Below the pieces are notes generated by a model, which worked only from the letters and a program-made list of their open reading frames with translations, did not search any database and was not told the DNA's origin. 64,000 nt of DNA from contig NW_027077444.1 in NCBI RefSeq assembly GCF_963924675.1, forward strand, positions 86,180 through 150,179. The letters are read 5' to 3'. This document shows positions 33,863 through 46,086 of the stretch, in pieces. The stretch is from Phocoena phocoena. Taxonomy: Eukaryota > Chordata > Mammalia > Artiodactyla > Phocoenidae. A program made the translations under genes and the position numbers. Positions within the stretch are counted from its first letter, which is position 1; each line of letters starts with the position of its first letter.

Positions 33863-35608
33863 TTGGCCAAAAAGGGCTTATGCTTTTTTCCTGAATATAT
33901 TCAGGAAAAAACGCATACACCCTTTTTGGCCAAGTGCATACTTGTCGACGTTGTGCCTCTTTTCCTATGCTTTCAGGGCAATTCCAGTCTACCCCCTGCA
34001 ATCGTTTTCCTGAAATTCTGCCCCGCTTTCAAGTCCCCTTCGCAGGCTTACTTCAATATACTTTTGGATGATAGCTGTCATTTATAACTCTGCAGGTTTG
34101 TGAAGTACAGTGCCCCTGAGCTCCTTTCTTCAACTCGCTTTCTTGTGAGCTTGGCACAAAACCGCAGGATTGCTTCAGGCCCTAATCTGTTTCCCGCAGG
34201 GCACACTGACCCTTTGTTTAATTCCTCTTCCTGGTCGGCAATGAGCGTTACATTTGCCAGTGCAGACACCTACAGCTAGTCTCTCTTTGGTTCTCCCTAT
34301 TCCTGTTCATCTTGCACAGAAATTGCAAGCTGTGCCAAACAGGAGGTTAAAGGCACTGACTCTCCAAGCGGGGAGAGTGTTAGGAAAGCATCTGGAATGG
34401 GGAACCCGAGGACCAGGATACGAAAACTGAGATGCATTTTAAATTGTTTCCCAATCACACGGTGGAGGATACTCTGGGTTTCCCATGCATGTTTTAGCTG
34501 GAGGAAGAATGCCTTGAACCTGGAGAGTTGTGACCCATGGAATGGGTACCATGCAGTATGACTTCAAAGGGTCTGCATTTGCTCACCGAGACTCACCAAT
34601 GCTATCAGCCTGAAGTGTCCAGCCTTATGTCTCAACCAGCTCTGGGTGTAGATGTGGTCAATTCCGGTTGCATCACATGCCCTGAGTGAATTATTTAAGA
34701 ATTGCTCTCTATTTCACTGTCTTTGTGTTTTTTTTTCGAAATTTATTTTGATAATGGGATTTATCGGATTTTCACTGCTGCGTTTCGGCCGCTGTACACA
34801 CGCTTGATTCTCTTACGGAGACATATATATCCATGGGTTTTAAGATTCTTCCTAGTCAGATATATTACTAGGCGTTGAATATGTGGTTTTGGGTCCATTT
34901 TGGTGAGCAAAGTGTAGGTCTTGTCTATTACATATTTGGCTTATGGAAAGTTATCTGTGCTAATTTCAGTCTCTGGTTTTATGCAGCACCCCAAGGCACC
35001 TTTCCCCATAAGCAAGCACTAGTTGGTTTTCTAAATTTGAGACCCTGTTCTGTTTTGTAATTCAGTTCATGTGTAGTCAAGTTTACATTCCGTGTATTAG
35101 TGATATCTTCTGATGTTTCTTTTTCTGTGTGACGTAGTTCACGTAGAATCACCGTACCTGCATCCACTCACTATGCCGCTACGGGCCTGATGACACAGAT
35201 TTCATTGCTGAGTGATATTGCATTGTACGTACGTGCCACAACTTCTTTATCCATTTTTTGCTTTCTGGTATATTTACCTGATACTGTAGACGAGCTTCTT
35301 GTGAACACAGCCGTACCAAATATTGGGGTGGCTGTCTGTTTTTGATTTTAATTTCAGTAAGCTATAGGACCATAAGTGGAAGTGCCATAGGCTGTGTTGC
35401 TTTGTTTCTTATGTGTTTCAGGAAACACCATACACTTCTCCAGGGTGGCTGCTGGCAATTTACATCCTGCCAATCAGCATAACAAGGCTCCCTGTTCTCC
35501 ATATCCTGTCCTACCTTTCTGGATTTTACACTTTTTTCAGATGGCCCTTTTGCCCGTGGGGCAATGAGACTTCATTGTAGTGCAGATTTCCTTTACAGGC
35601 TTGCTTGG
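33863..35608. repeat. Satellite monomer b4, palindrome 33863-33933
   Basis: Length is 1746 bp. The palindrome is 71 bp long, with one base lost and arm mismatches ('agggcttatgctttttt' and 'catacacccttttt'). Shared 'ggatgatagctg', 'taggaaagcatctgg' and 'gaagaatgcc' link it to a2 and b8. Confidence 0.93.
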
Positions 35609-37353
35609 TTGGCCAAAAAGGGCGTATGCGTTTTTTCCTGAATATATTCAGGAAAAAACGCATACGCCCTTTTTGGCCAAGTGCATCATTGTCGACGTTG
35701 TGCCTCTTTTCCTATGCTTTCAGGGCAATTCCAGTCTACCCCATGCAGTGGTTTTCCTGAAACTCTGCCCCGCTTTCAAGTCCCCTTCGCAGGCTTACTT
35801 CAATATATTTTTGGAGGATAGCTGTCATTTATAACTCTGCAGGTTTGTGAATTACAGTGCCCCTGAGCTCCTTTCTTCATCTCGCTTTCTTGTGAGCTGG
35901 GCACAAAACCGCAGGATTGCTTCAGGCCCTAATCTGTTTCCGGCAGGGCACAGTGAGCCTTTGGATAATTCCTCTTCCTGGTGGGAAATGAGCGTTACAT
36001 TTGCCCGTGCAGACACCTACAGCTAGTCTCTCATTGGTTCTCCCTATTCCTGTTCATCTTGCACAGAAATTGCAAGCTGTGCCAAACAGGAGGTTAAAGG
36101 CACTGACTCTCCAAGCGGGGAGAGTGTTAGGAAAGCATCTGGAATGGTGAACCCGAGGACCAGGATACGAAAACTGAGATGCATTTTAAATCGTTTCCCA
36201 ATCACACGGTGGACCATACTCTGGGTTTCCCATGCATGTTTTAGCTGGAGGAAGAATGCCTTAAACCTGGAGAGTTGGGACCCATGGAATGGGTACCATG
36301 CAGTATGACTTCAAAGGGTCTGCATTTGCTCACCGAGACTCACCAATGCTATCAGCCTGAAGTGTCCAGCCTTATGTCTCAACCAGCTCTGGGTGTAGAT
36401 GTGGTCAATCCCGGTTGCATCACATGCCCTGAGTGAATTATTTAAGAATCGCTCTCTATTTCACTGTCTTTGTGTTTTGTTTTCGAAATTTATTTTGATA
36501 ATGGGATTTATCGGATTATCACTGCTGCGTTTCGGCCACTGTACACATGCTTGATTCTCTTACGGAAACATATATATCCATGGGTTTTAAGATTCTTCTT
36601 AGTCATGTATATTCCTTGGCGTTGAACATGTGGTGTTGGGTCTATTTCTTTGAGCAAGAGGTAGGTCTTGTCTATTATATATTTGGCTTATGGAAAGTTA
36701 TCTGTGCTAATTTCAGTCTCTGGTTTTATGCAGCACCCCAACGCACCTTTCCCCATAAGCAAGCTCTAGTTGGTTTTCTAAATTTGAGACCCTGTTCTGT
36801 TTTGTAATTCAGTTCATGTGTAGTCAAGTTTACATTCCGTGTATCAGTGATATCTTATGACGTTTCTATTTCTGTGTGACGTAGTTCACGTAGAATCACC
36901 GTACATGCATCCACTCACTAACCGCTACGGGCCTGATGACACAGATTTCATTGCTGAGTGATACTGCATTGCACGTACGTGCCACAACTTCTTTATCCAT
37001 TTTTTGCTTTCTGGGATATTTACCTGGTACTGTAGACGAGCTTCCTGTGAACACAGCCGTCCCAAACATTGGGGTGGCTGTCTGTTTTTGATTTTAATTT
37101 CCCTAAGCTATAGGACCATAAGTGCAAGTGCCATAGGCTGTGTTGCTTTATTTCTTACGTGTTTCACGAAACACCATACACTTCTCCAGGTTGGCTGTTG
37201 GCAATTTACATCCTGCCAATCGGCATAACAATGCTCACTGTTCTCCATATCCTGTCCTACCTTTCTGGATTTTACACTTTTTTCAGATGGCCCTTTTGCC
37301 CGGGGGGCAGTGAGACTTCATTGTAGTGCAGATTTCTTTACAGGCTTGCTTGG
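35609..37353. repeat. Satellite monomer b5, palindrome 35609-35680
   Basis: Length is 1745 bp with a perfect G/C palindrome. It is the counterpart of a4 (6899) at offset 28,710 and shares the 'cactcactaaccgc' deletion and 'ccatgcagtggttttcc'. Confidence 0.93.
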
Positions 37354-39100
37354 TTGGCCAAAAAGTGCGTATGCATTTTTTCCTGAATATATTCAGAAGA
37401 AAACGCATACGCACTTTTTGGCCAAGTGCATCATTGTCGACGTTCTGCCTCTTTTCCTATGCTTTCAAGGCAATTCCAGTCTACCCCCTGCAATCGTTGT
37501 CCTGAAATTCTGTCCCGCTTTCCAGTCCCCTTCGCAGGCTTACTTCAAAATATTTTTGGAGGATAGCTGTTATTTATATCTCTGCAGGTTTGTGAATTAC
37601 AGTGCCCCTGAGCTCCTTTCTTCAACTCGCTTTCTTGTGAGCTGGGCACAAAACCGCAGGATTGCTTCAGGCCCTAATCTGTTTCCAGCAGGGCACGCTG
37701 AGCCTTTGTTTAATTCCTCTTCCTGGTGGGCAATGAGCGTTACATTTGCCCGTGCAGACACCTACAGCTAGTCTCTCATTGGTTCTCCCTATTCCTGTTC
37801 ATCTTGCACAGAAATTGCAAGCTGTGCCAAACAGGAGGTTAAAGGCACTGACTCTCCAAGCGGGGAGAGTGTTAGTAAAGCATCTGGAATGGTGAACCCG
37901 AGGACCAGGATACGAAAACTGAGATGCATTTTAAATCGTTTCCCAATCACACGGTGGACGATACTCTGGGTTTCCCATGCATGTTTTAGCTGGAGGAAGA
38001 ATCCCTTGAACCTGGAGAGTTGGGACCCATGGAATGGGTACCATGCAGTATGACTTCAAAGGGTCTGCATTTGCTCACCGAAACTCACCAATGCTATCAG
38101 CCTGAAGTGTCCAGCCTTATGTCTCAACCAGCTCTGGCTGTAGATGTGTTAAATCCCGGTTACATCACATGCCCTGAGTGAATTATTTAAGAATTGCTCT
38201 CTATTTCACTGTCTTTGTGTTTTGTTTTCGAAATTTATTTTGATAATGGGATTTATCAGATTTTCACTACTGCGTTTCGGCCGCTGTACACACGCTTGAT
38301 TCTCTTACGGAGACATATATATCCATGGGTTTTAAGATACTTCCTAATCAGGTATATTCCTAGGCGTTGAATATGTGGTGTTGGGTCCATTTCGTTGAGC
38401 AAGGAGTAGGTCTTGTCTATTACATATTTGGCTTATGGAAAGTTATCTGTGCTAATTTCAGTCTCTGGTTCTTTGCAGCACCCCAACGCACCTTTCCCCA
38501 TAAGCAAGCACTAGTTGGTTTTCTAAATTTGAGACCCTGTTCTGTTTTGTAATTCAGTTCATGTGTAGTCAAGTTTACATTCCGTGTATTAGTGATATCT
38601 TCTGATGTTTCTTTTTCTGTGTGACGTAGTTCACGTAGAATCACTGTACCTGCATCCACTCACTATGCCGCTACGGGCCTGATGACACAGATTTCATTGC
38701 TGAGTGATATTGCATTGTACGTACGTGCCACAACTTCTTTATCCATTTTTTGCTTTCTGGGATATTTACCTGATACTGTAGACGAGCTTCTTGTGAACAC
38801 AGCCGTCCCAAATATTGGGGTGGCTGTCTGTTTTTGATTTTAATTTCCGTAAGCTATAGGACCATAAGTGGAAGTGCCATAGGCTGTGTTGATTTGTTTC
38901 TTACGTGTTTCAGGAAACACCATACACTTCTCCAGGGTGGCTGCTGGCAATTTACATCCTGCCAATCAGCATAACAAGGCTCCCTGTTCTCCATATCCTG
39001 TCCTACCTTTCAGGATTTTACACTTTTTTCAGATGGCCCTTTTGCCCGGGGGGCAGTGAGACTTCATTGTAGTGCAGATTTCCTTTACAGGCTTGCTTGG
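37354..39100. repeat. Satellite monomer b6, palindrome 37354-37425 (duplication source)
   Basis: Length is 1747 bp. The palindrome is T/A type with private changes 'tatgcatttttt' and 'ttcagaagaaaacg'. Private marks 'tggttctttgcagc', 'tttatcagattttc', 'tgttgatttgtttc' and 'aatcactgtacc' recur in the next unit at the same relative positions. Confidence 0.95.
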
Positions 39101-39172
39101 TTGGACAAAAAGGGCGTATGCATTTTTTCCTGAATATATTCAGAAGAAAACGCATACGCACTTTTTGGCCAA
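39101..39172. mobile_element. Hybrid palindrome marking a recombination breakpoint
   Basis: The left arm starts 'ttggacaaaaagggcgtatg' (G type) and the right arm reads 'catacgcactttttggcc' (A type), so the diagnostic pair is mismatched. The right part, including 'tgcatttttt' and 'ttcagaagaaaacg', is identical to the palindrome at 37354. This places the crossover within the left arm. Confidence 0.85.
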
Positions 39173-40847
39173 GTGCATCATTGTCGACGTTCTGCCTCTT
39201 TTCCTATGCTTTCAAGGCAATTCCAGTCTACCCCCTGCAATCGTTGTCCTGAAATTCTGTCCCGCTTTCCAGTCCCCTTCGCAGGCTTACTTCAAAATAT
39301 TTTTGGAGGATAGCTGTTATTTATATCTCTGCAGGTTTGTGAATTACAGTGCCCCTGAGCTCCTTTCTTCAACTCGCTTTCTTGTGAGCTGGGCACAAAA
39401 CCGCAGGATTGCTTCAGGCCCTAATCTGTTTCCAGCAGGGCACGCTGAGCCTTTGTTTAATTCCTCTTCCTGGTGGGCAATGAGCGTTACATTTGCCCGT
39501 GCAGACACCTACAGCTAGTCTCTCATTGGTTCTCCCTATTCCTGTTCATCTTGCACAGAAATTGCAAGCTGTGCCAAACAGGAGGTTAAAGGCACTGACT
39601 CTCCAAGCGGGGAGAGTGTTAGTAAAGCATCTGGAATGGTGAACCCGAGGACCAGGATACGAAAACTGAGATGCATTTTAAATCGTTTCCCAATCACACG
39701 GTGGACGATACTCTGGGTTTCCCATGCATGTTTTAGCTGGAGGAAGAATCCCTTGAACCTGGAGAGTTGGGACCCATGGAATGGGTACCATGCAGTATGA
39801 CTTCAAAGGGTCTGCATTTGCTCACCGAAACTCACCAATGCTATCAGCCTGAAGTGTCCAGCCTTATGTCTCAACCAGCTCTGGGTGTAGATGTGTTAAA
39901 TCCCGGTTACATCACATGCCCTGAGTGAATTATTTAAGAATTGCTCTCTATTTCACTGTCTTTGTGTTTTGTTTTCGAAATTTATTTTGATAATGGGATT
40001 TATCAGATTTTCACTACTGCGTTTCGGCCGCTGTACACACGCTTGATTCTCTTACGGAGACATATATATCCATGGGTTTTAAGATACTTCCTAATCAGGT
40101 ATATTCCTAGGCGTTGAATATGTGGTGTTGGGTCCATTTCGTTGAGCAAGGAGTAGGTCTTGTCTATTACATATTTGGCTTATGGAAAGTTATCTGTGCT
40201 AATTTCAGTCTCTGGTTCTTTGCAGCACCCCAACGCACCTTTCCCCATAAGCAAGCACTAGTTGGTTTTCTAAATTTGAGACCCTGTTCTGTTTTGTAAT
40301 TCAGTTCATGTGTAGTCAAGTTTACATTCCGTGTATTAGTGATATCTTCTGATGTTTCTTTTTCTGTGTGACGTAGTTCACGTAGAATCACTGTACCTGC
40401 ATCCACTCACTATGCCGCTACGGGCCTGATGACACAGATTTCATTGCTGAGTGATATTGCATTGTACGTACGTGCCACAACTTCTTTATCCATTTTTTGC
40501 TTTCTGGGATATTTACCTGATACTGTAGACGAGCTTCTTGTGAACACAGCCGTCCCAAATATTGGGGTGGCTGTCTGTTTTTGATTTTAATTTCCGTAAG
40601 CTATAGGACCATAAGTGGAAGTGCCATAGGCTGTGTTGATTTGTTTCTTACGTGTTTCAGGAAACACCATACACTTCTCCAGGGTGGCTGCTGGCAATTT
40701 ACATCCTGCCAATCAGCATAACAAGGCTCCCTGTTCTCCATATCCTGTCCTACCTTTCAGGATTTTACACTTTTTTCAGATGGCCCTTTTGCCCGGGGGG
40801 CAGTGAGACTTCATTGTAGTGCAGATTTCCTTTACAGGCTTGCTTGG
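39101..40847. repeat. Satellite monomer b7, near-identical tandem duplicate of b6
   Basis: Length is 1747 bp. From inside the left palindrome arm onward it repeats b6 almost exactly, including all its private marks. I see a substitution 'ctctggctgtag' (b6) against 'ctctgggtgtag'. The sequence left of that point belongs to another unit type. This is the most recent amplification event visible in the window. Confidence 0.95.
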
Positions 40848-42593
40848 TTGGCGAAAAAGGGCGTATGCGTTTTTTCCTGAATATATTCAGGAAAAAACGC
40901 ATACGCCCTTTTTGGCCAAGTGCATCCTTGTCGACGTTGTGCCTCTTTTCCTATGCTTTCAGGGCAATTCCAGTCTACCCCCTGCAATCGTTTTCCTGAA
41001 ATTCTGCCCCGCTTTCAAGTCCCCTTCGCAGGCTTACTTCAATATACTTTTGGATGATAGCTGTCATTTATAACTCTGCAGGTTTGTGAAGTACAGTGCA
41101 CCTGAGCTCCTTTCTTCAACCCGCTTTCTTGTGAGCTTGGCACAAAACCGCAGGATTGCTTCAGGCCCTAATCTGTTTCCCGAGGGCACACTGAGCCTTT
41201 GTTTAATTCCTCTTCCTGGTCGGCAATGAGCCTTACATTTGCCCGTGCAGACACCTACAGCTAGTCTCTCATTGGTTCTCCCTATTCCTGTTCATCTTGC
41301 ACAGAAATTGCAAGCTGTGCCAAACAGGAGGTTAAAGGCACTGACTCTCCAAGCGGGGAGAGTGTTAGGAAAGCATCTGGAATGGTGAACCCGAGGACCA
41401 GGATACGAAAACTGAGATGCATTTTAAATTGTTTCCCAATCACACGGTGGAGGATACTCTGGGTTTCCCATGCATGTTTTAGCTGGAGGAAGAATGCCTT
41501 GAACCTGGAGAGTTGGGACCCATGGAATGGGTACCATGCAGTATGACTTCAAAGGGTCTGCATTTGCTCACCGAGACTCACCAATGCTATCAGCCTGAAA
41601 TGTCCAGCCTTATGTCTCAACCAGCTCTGGGTGTAGATGTGGTCAATCCCGGTTGCATCACATGCCCTGAGTGAATTATTTAAGAATTGCTCTCTATTTC
41701 ACTGTCTTTGTGTTTTGTTTTCGAAATTTATTTTGATAATGGGATTTATCGGATTTTCACTGCTGCGCTTCGGCCGCTGTACACACGCTTGATTCTCTTA
41801 CGGAGACATATATATCCATGGGTTTTAAGTTTCTTCCTAGTCAGGTATATTCCTAGGCGTTGAATATGTGGTGTTGGGTCTATTTCGTTCAGCAAGGAGT
41901 AGGTCTTGTCTATTACATATTTGGCTTATGGAAAGTTATCTGTGCTAATTTCAGCCTCTGGTTTTATGCAGCACCCCAAGCCACCTTTCCCCATAAGCAA
42001 GCACTAGTTGGTTTTCTAAATTTGACACCCTGTTCTGTTTTGTAATTCAGTTCATGTGTAGTCAAGTTTACATTCCGTGTATTAGTGATATCTTATGATG
42101 TTTCTTTTTCTGTGTGACGTAGTTCACGTAGAATCACCGTACCTGCATCCACTCACTATGCCGCTACGGGCCTGATGAGACAGATTTCATTGCTGAGTGA
42201 TATTGCATTGTACGTACGTGCCACAACTTCTTTATCCATTTTTTGCTTTCTGGGATATTTACCTGATACTGTAGACGAGCTTCTTGTGAACACAGCCGTC
42301 CCAAATATTGGGGTGGCTGTCTGTTTTTGATTTTAATTTCAGTAAGCTATAGGACCATAAGTGGAAGTGCCATAGGCTGTGTTGCTTTGTTTCTTACGTG
42401 TTTCAGGAAACACCATACACTTCTCCAGGGTGGCTGCTGGCAATTTACATCCTGCCAATCAGCATAACAAGGCTCCCTGTTCTCCATATCCTGTCCTACC
42501 TTTCTGGATTTTACACTTTTTTCAGATGGCCCTTTTGCCCGGGGGGCAGTGAGACTTCATGGTAGTGCAGATTCCCTTTACAGGCTTGCTTGG
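40848..42593. repeat. Satellite monomer b8, palindrome 40848-40919
   Basis: Length is 1746 bp. The palindrome is G/C type with the 'ttggcgaaaaag' left-end change also seen in a2. Its first half is the closest match to a2. Its second half ('tatttcgttcagcaagg', 'ccccaagccacc') is not. Confidence 0.93.
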
Positions 42594-44339
42594 TTGGCCA
42601 AAAAGGGCGTATGCGTTTTTTCCTGAATATATTCAAGAAAAAACGCATACGCCCTTTTTGGCCAAGTGCATCCTTGTCGACGTTGTGCCTCTTTTCCTAT
42701 GCTTTCAGGGCAATTCCAGTCTACCCCCTGCAATCGTTTTCCTGAAATTCTGCCCCGCTTTCAAGTCCCCTTTGCAGGCTTACTTCAATATATTTTTGGA
42801 GGAGAGCTGTCATTTATAACTCTACAGGTTTGTGAATTACAGTGCCCCTGAGCTCCTTTCTTCACCTCGCTTTCTTGTGAGCTGGACACAAAACCAAAGG
42901 ATTGCTTCAGGCCCTAATCTGTTTTCAGCAGGGCACGCTGAGCCTTTGTTTAATTCCTCTTCCTGGTGGGCAATGAGCGTTACATTTGCCCGTGCAGACA
43001 CCTACAGCTAGTCTCTCATTGGTTCTCCCTATTGCTGTTCATCTTGCACAGAAATTGCAAGCTGTGCCAAACAGGAGGTTAAAGGCACTGACTCTCCAAG
43101 CGGGGAGAGTGTTAGTAAAGCATCTGGAATGGTGAACCCGAGGACCAGGATACGAAAACTGAGATGCATTTTAAATCGTTTCCCAATCACACGGTGGACG
43201 ATACTCTGGGTTTCCCATGCATGTTTTAGCTGGAGGAAGAATCCCTTGAACCTGGAGAGTTGGTACCCATGGAATGGGTACCATGCAGTATGACTTCAAA
43301 GGGTCTGCATTTGCTCACCGAAACTCACCAATGCTATCAGCCTGAAGTGTCCAGCCTTATGTCTCAACCAGCTCTGGGTGTAGATGTGGTCAATTCCCGT
43401 TGCATCACATGCCCTGAGTGAATTATTTAAGAATTGCTCTCTATTTCACTGTCTTTGTGTTTTGTTTTCGAAATTTATTTTGATAATGGGATTATCGGAT
43501 TTTCACTGCTGCGTTTCGGCCGCTGTACACACGCTTGATTCTCTTACGGAGACATATATATCCATGGGTTTTAAGATTCTTCCTAGTCAGGTATATTCCT
43601 AGGCGTTGAATATGTGGTGTTGGGTCCATTTTGGTGAGCAAAGAGTAGGTCTTGTCTATTACATATTTGGCTTATGGAAAGTTATCTGTGCTAATTTCAG
43701 TCTCTGGTTTTATGCAGCACCCCAACGCACCTTTCCCCATAAGCAAGCACTAGTTGGTTTTCTAAATTTGAGACCCTGTTCTGTTTTGTAATTCAGTTCA
43801 TGTGTAGTCAAGTTTACATTCCGTGTATTAGTGATATCTTCTGATGTTTCTTTTTCTGTGTGACGTAGTTCACGTAGAATCACCGTACCTGCATCCACTC
43901 ACTATGCCGCTACGGGCCTGATGACACAGATTTCATTGCTGAGTGATATTGCATTGTACGTACGTGCCACAACTTCTTTATCCATTTTTTGCTTTCTGGT
44001 ATATTTACCTGATACTGTAGACGAGCTTCTTGTGAACACAGTCGTCCCAAATATTGGGGTGGCTGTCTGTTTTTGATTTTAATTTCAGTAAGCTATAGGA
44101 CCATAAGTGGAAGTGCCATAGGCTGTGTTGCTTTGTTTCTTACGTGTTTCAGGAAACACCATACACTTCTCCAGGATGGCTGCTGGCAATTTACATCCTG
44201 CCAATCAGCATAACAAGGCTCCCTGTTCTCCATATCCTGTCCTACCTTTCTGGATTTTACACTTTTTTCAGATGGCCCTTTTGCCCGGGGGGCAGTGAGA
44301 CTTCATTGTAGTGCAGATTTCCTTTACAGGCTTGCTTGG
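42594..44339. repeat. Satellite monomer b9, palindrome 42594-42665
   Basis: Length is 1746 bp. The palindrome is G/C type with one central change ('ttcaagaaaaaacg'). The second half ('ccattttggtgagcaaagag') matches the second half of a2. HOR A therefore looks as if one unit was lost by exchange between b8-like and b9-like monomers. Confidence 0.93.
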
Positions 44340-46086
44340 TTGGCCAAAAAGGGTGTATGCGTTTTTTCCTGAATATATTCAGGAAAAAACGCATACGCCC
44401 TTTTTGGCCAAGTGCATCATTGTCGACGTTGTGCCTCTTTTCCTATGCTTTCAGGGCAATTCCAGTCTACCCCCTGCAATCGTTTTCCTGAAATTCTGCC
44501 CCGCTTTCAAGTCCCCTTCACAGGCTTACTTCAATATATTTTTGGAGGATAGCTGTCATTTATAACTCCGCAGGTTTGTGAATTACAGTGCCCCTGAGCT
44601 CCTTTCTTCAACTCGCTTTCTTGTGAGCTTGGCACAAAACCACAGGATTGCTTCAGGCCCTAATCTGTTTCCAGCAGGGCACACTGAGCCTTTGTTTAAT
44701 TCCTCTTCCTGGTGGGCAATGTGTGTTACATTTGCCCGTGCAGACACCTACAGCTAGTCTATCATTGGTTCTCCCTATTCCTGTTCATCTTGCACAGAAA
44801 TTGCAAACTGTGCCAAACAGGAGGTTAAAGGCACTGACTCTCCAAGCGGGGAGAGTGTTAGTAATGCATCTGGAATGGTGAACCCGAGGGCAAGGATACG
44901 AAAACTGAGATCCATTTTAAATCGTTTCCCAATCTCACGGTGTACCATACTCTGTGTTTCCCCTGCATGTTTTAGCTGAAGGAAGAATCCCTTGAACCTG
45001 GAGAGTTGGGACACATGGAATGGGTACCATGCAGTTTGACTTCAAAGGGTCTGCATTTGCTCACCGAAACTCACAAATGCTATCAGCCTGAAGTGTCCAG
45101 CCTTATGTCTCAACCAGCTCTGAGTGTAGATGTGGTCAATCCCGGTTGCATCACATGCCCTGAGTGAATTATTTAAGAATTGCTCTCTATTTCACTGTCT
45201 TTGTGTTTTGTTTTAGAAATTTATTTTGATAATGGGATTTATCGGATTTTCACTGCTGCGTTTCGGCCGCTGTACACACGCTTGATTCTCTTACGGAGAC
45301 ATATATATCCATGGGTTTTAAGGTTCTTCCTAGTCAGGTATATTCCTAGGCGTTGAATATGTGGTGTTGGGTCCATTTGGTTGAGCAAGGAGTAGGTCTT
45401 GTCTATTACATATTTGGCTTATGGAAAGTTATCTGTGCTAATTTCAGTGTCTGGTTTTATGCAGCACCCCAAGGCACCTTTCCCCATAAGCAAGCACTAG
45501 TTGGTTTTCTAAATTTGAGACCCTGTTCTGTTTTGTAATTCAGTTCATGTGTAGTCAAGTTTACATTCCGTGTATTAGTGATATCTTATGATGTTTCTTT
45601 TTCTGTGTGACGTAGTTCACGTAGATTCACCGTATCTGCATCCACTCACTATGCCGCTACGGGCCTGATGACACAGATTTCATTGCTGAGTGATATTGCA
45701 TTGTACGTACGTGCCACAACTTCTTTATCCATTTTTTGCTTTCTGGGATATTTACCTGATACTGTAGACGAGCTTCTTGTGAACACAGCCGTCCCAAATA
45801 TTGGGGTGGCTGTCTGTTTTTGATTTTAATTTCCGTAATCTTTGGGACCTTAAGTGGAAGTGCCATAGGCTGTGTTGCTTTGTTTCTTATGGGTTTCAGG
45901 AAACACCATACACTTCTCCAGGGTGGCTGTTGGCAATTTACATCCTGCCAATCAGCATAACAAAGCTCCCTGTTCTCCATATCCTGTCCTACCTTTCTGG
46001 ATTTTACACTTTTTTCAGATGGCCCTTTTGCCCAGGGGGCAGTTAGACTTCATTGTAGTGCAGATTTCCTTTACAGGCTTGCTTGG
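44340..46086. repeat. Satellite monomer b10, palindrome 44340-44411
   Basis: Length is 1747 bp. The palindrome has one left-arm change ('agggtgtatgcg'). The first half matches a3 and the second half ('ttcagtgtctgg', 'ccccaaggcacc') matches a5. It has a private 'taatctttgggacctt' near its right end. Confidence 0.93.
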
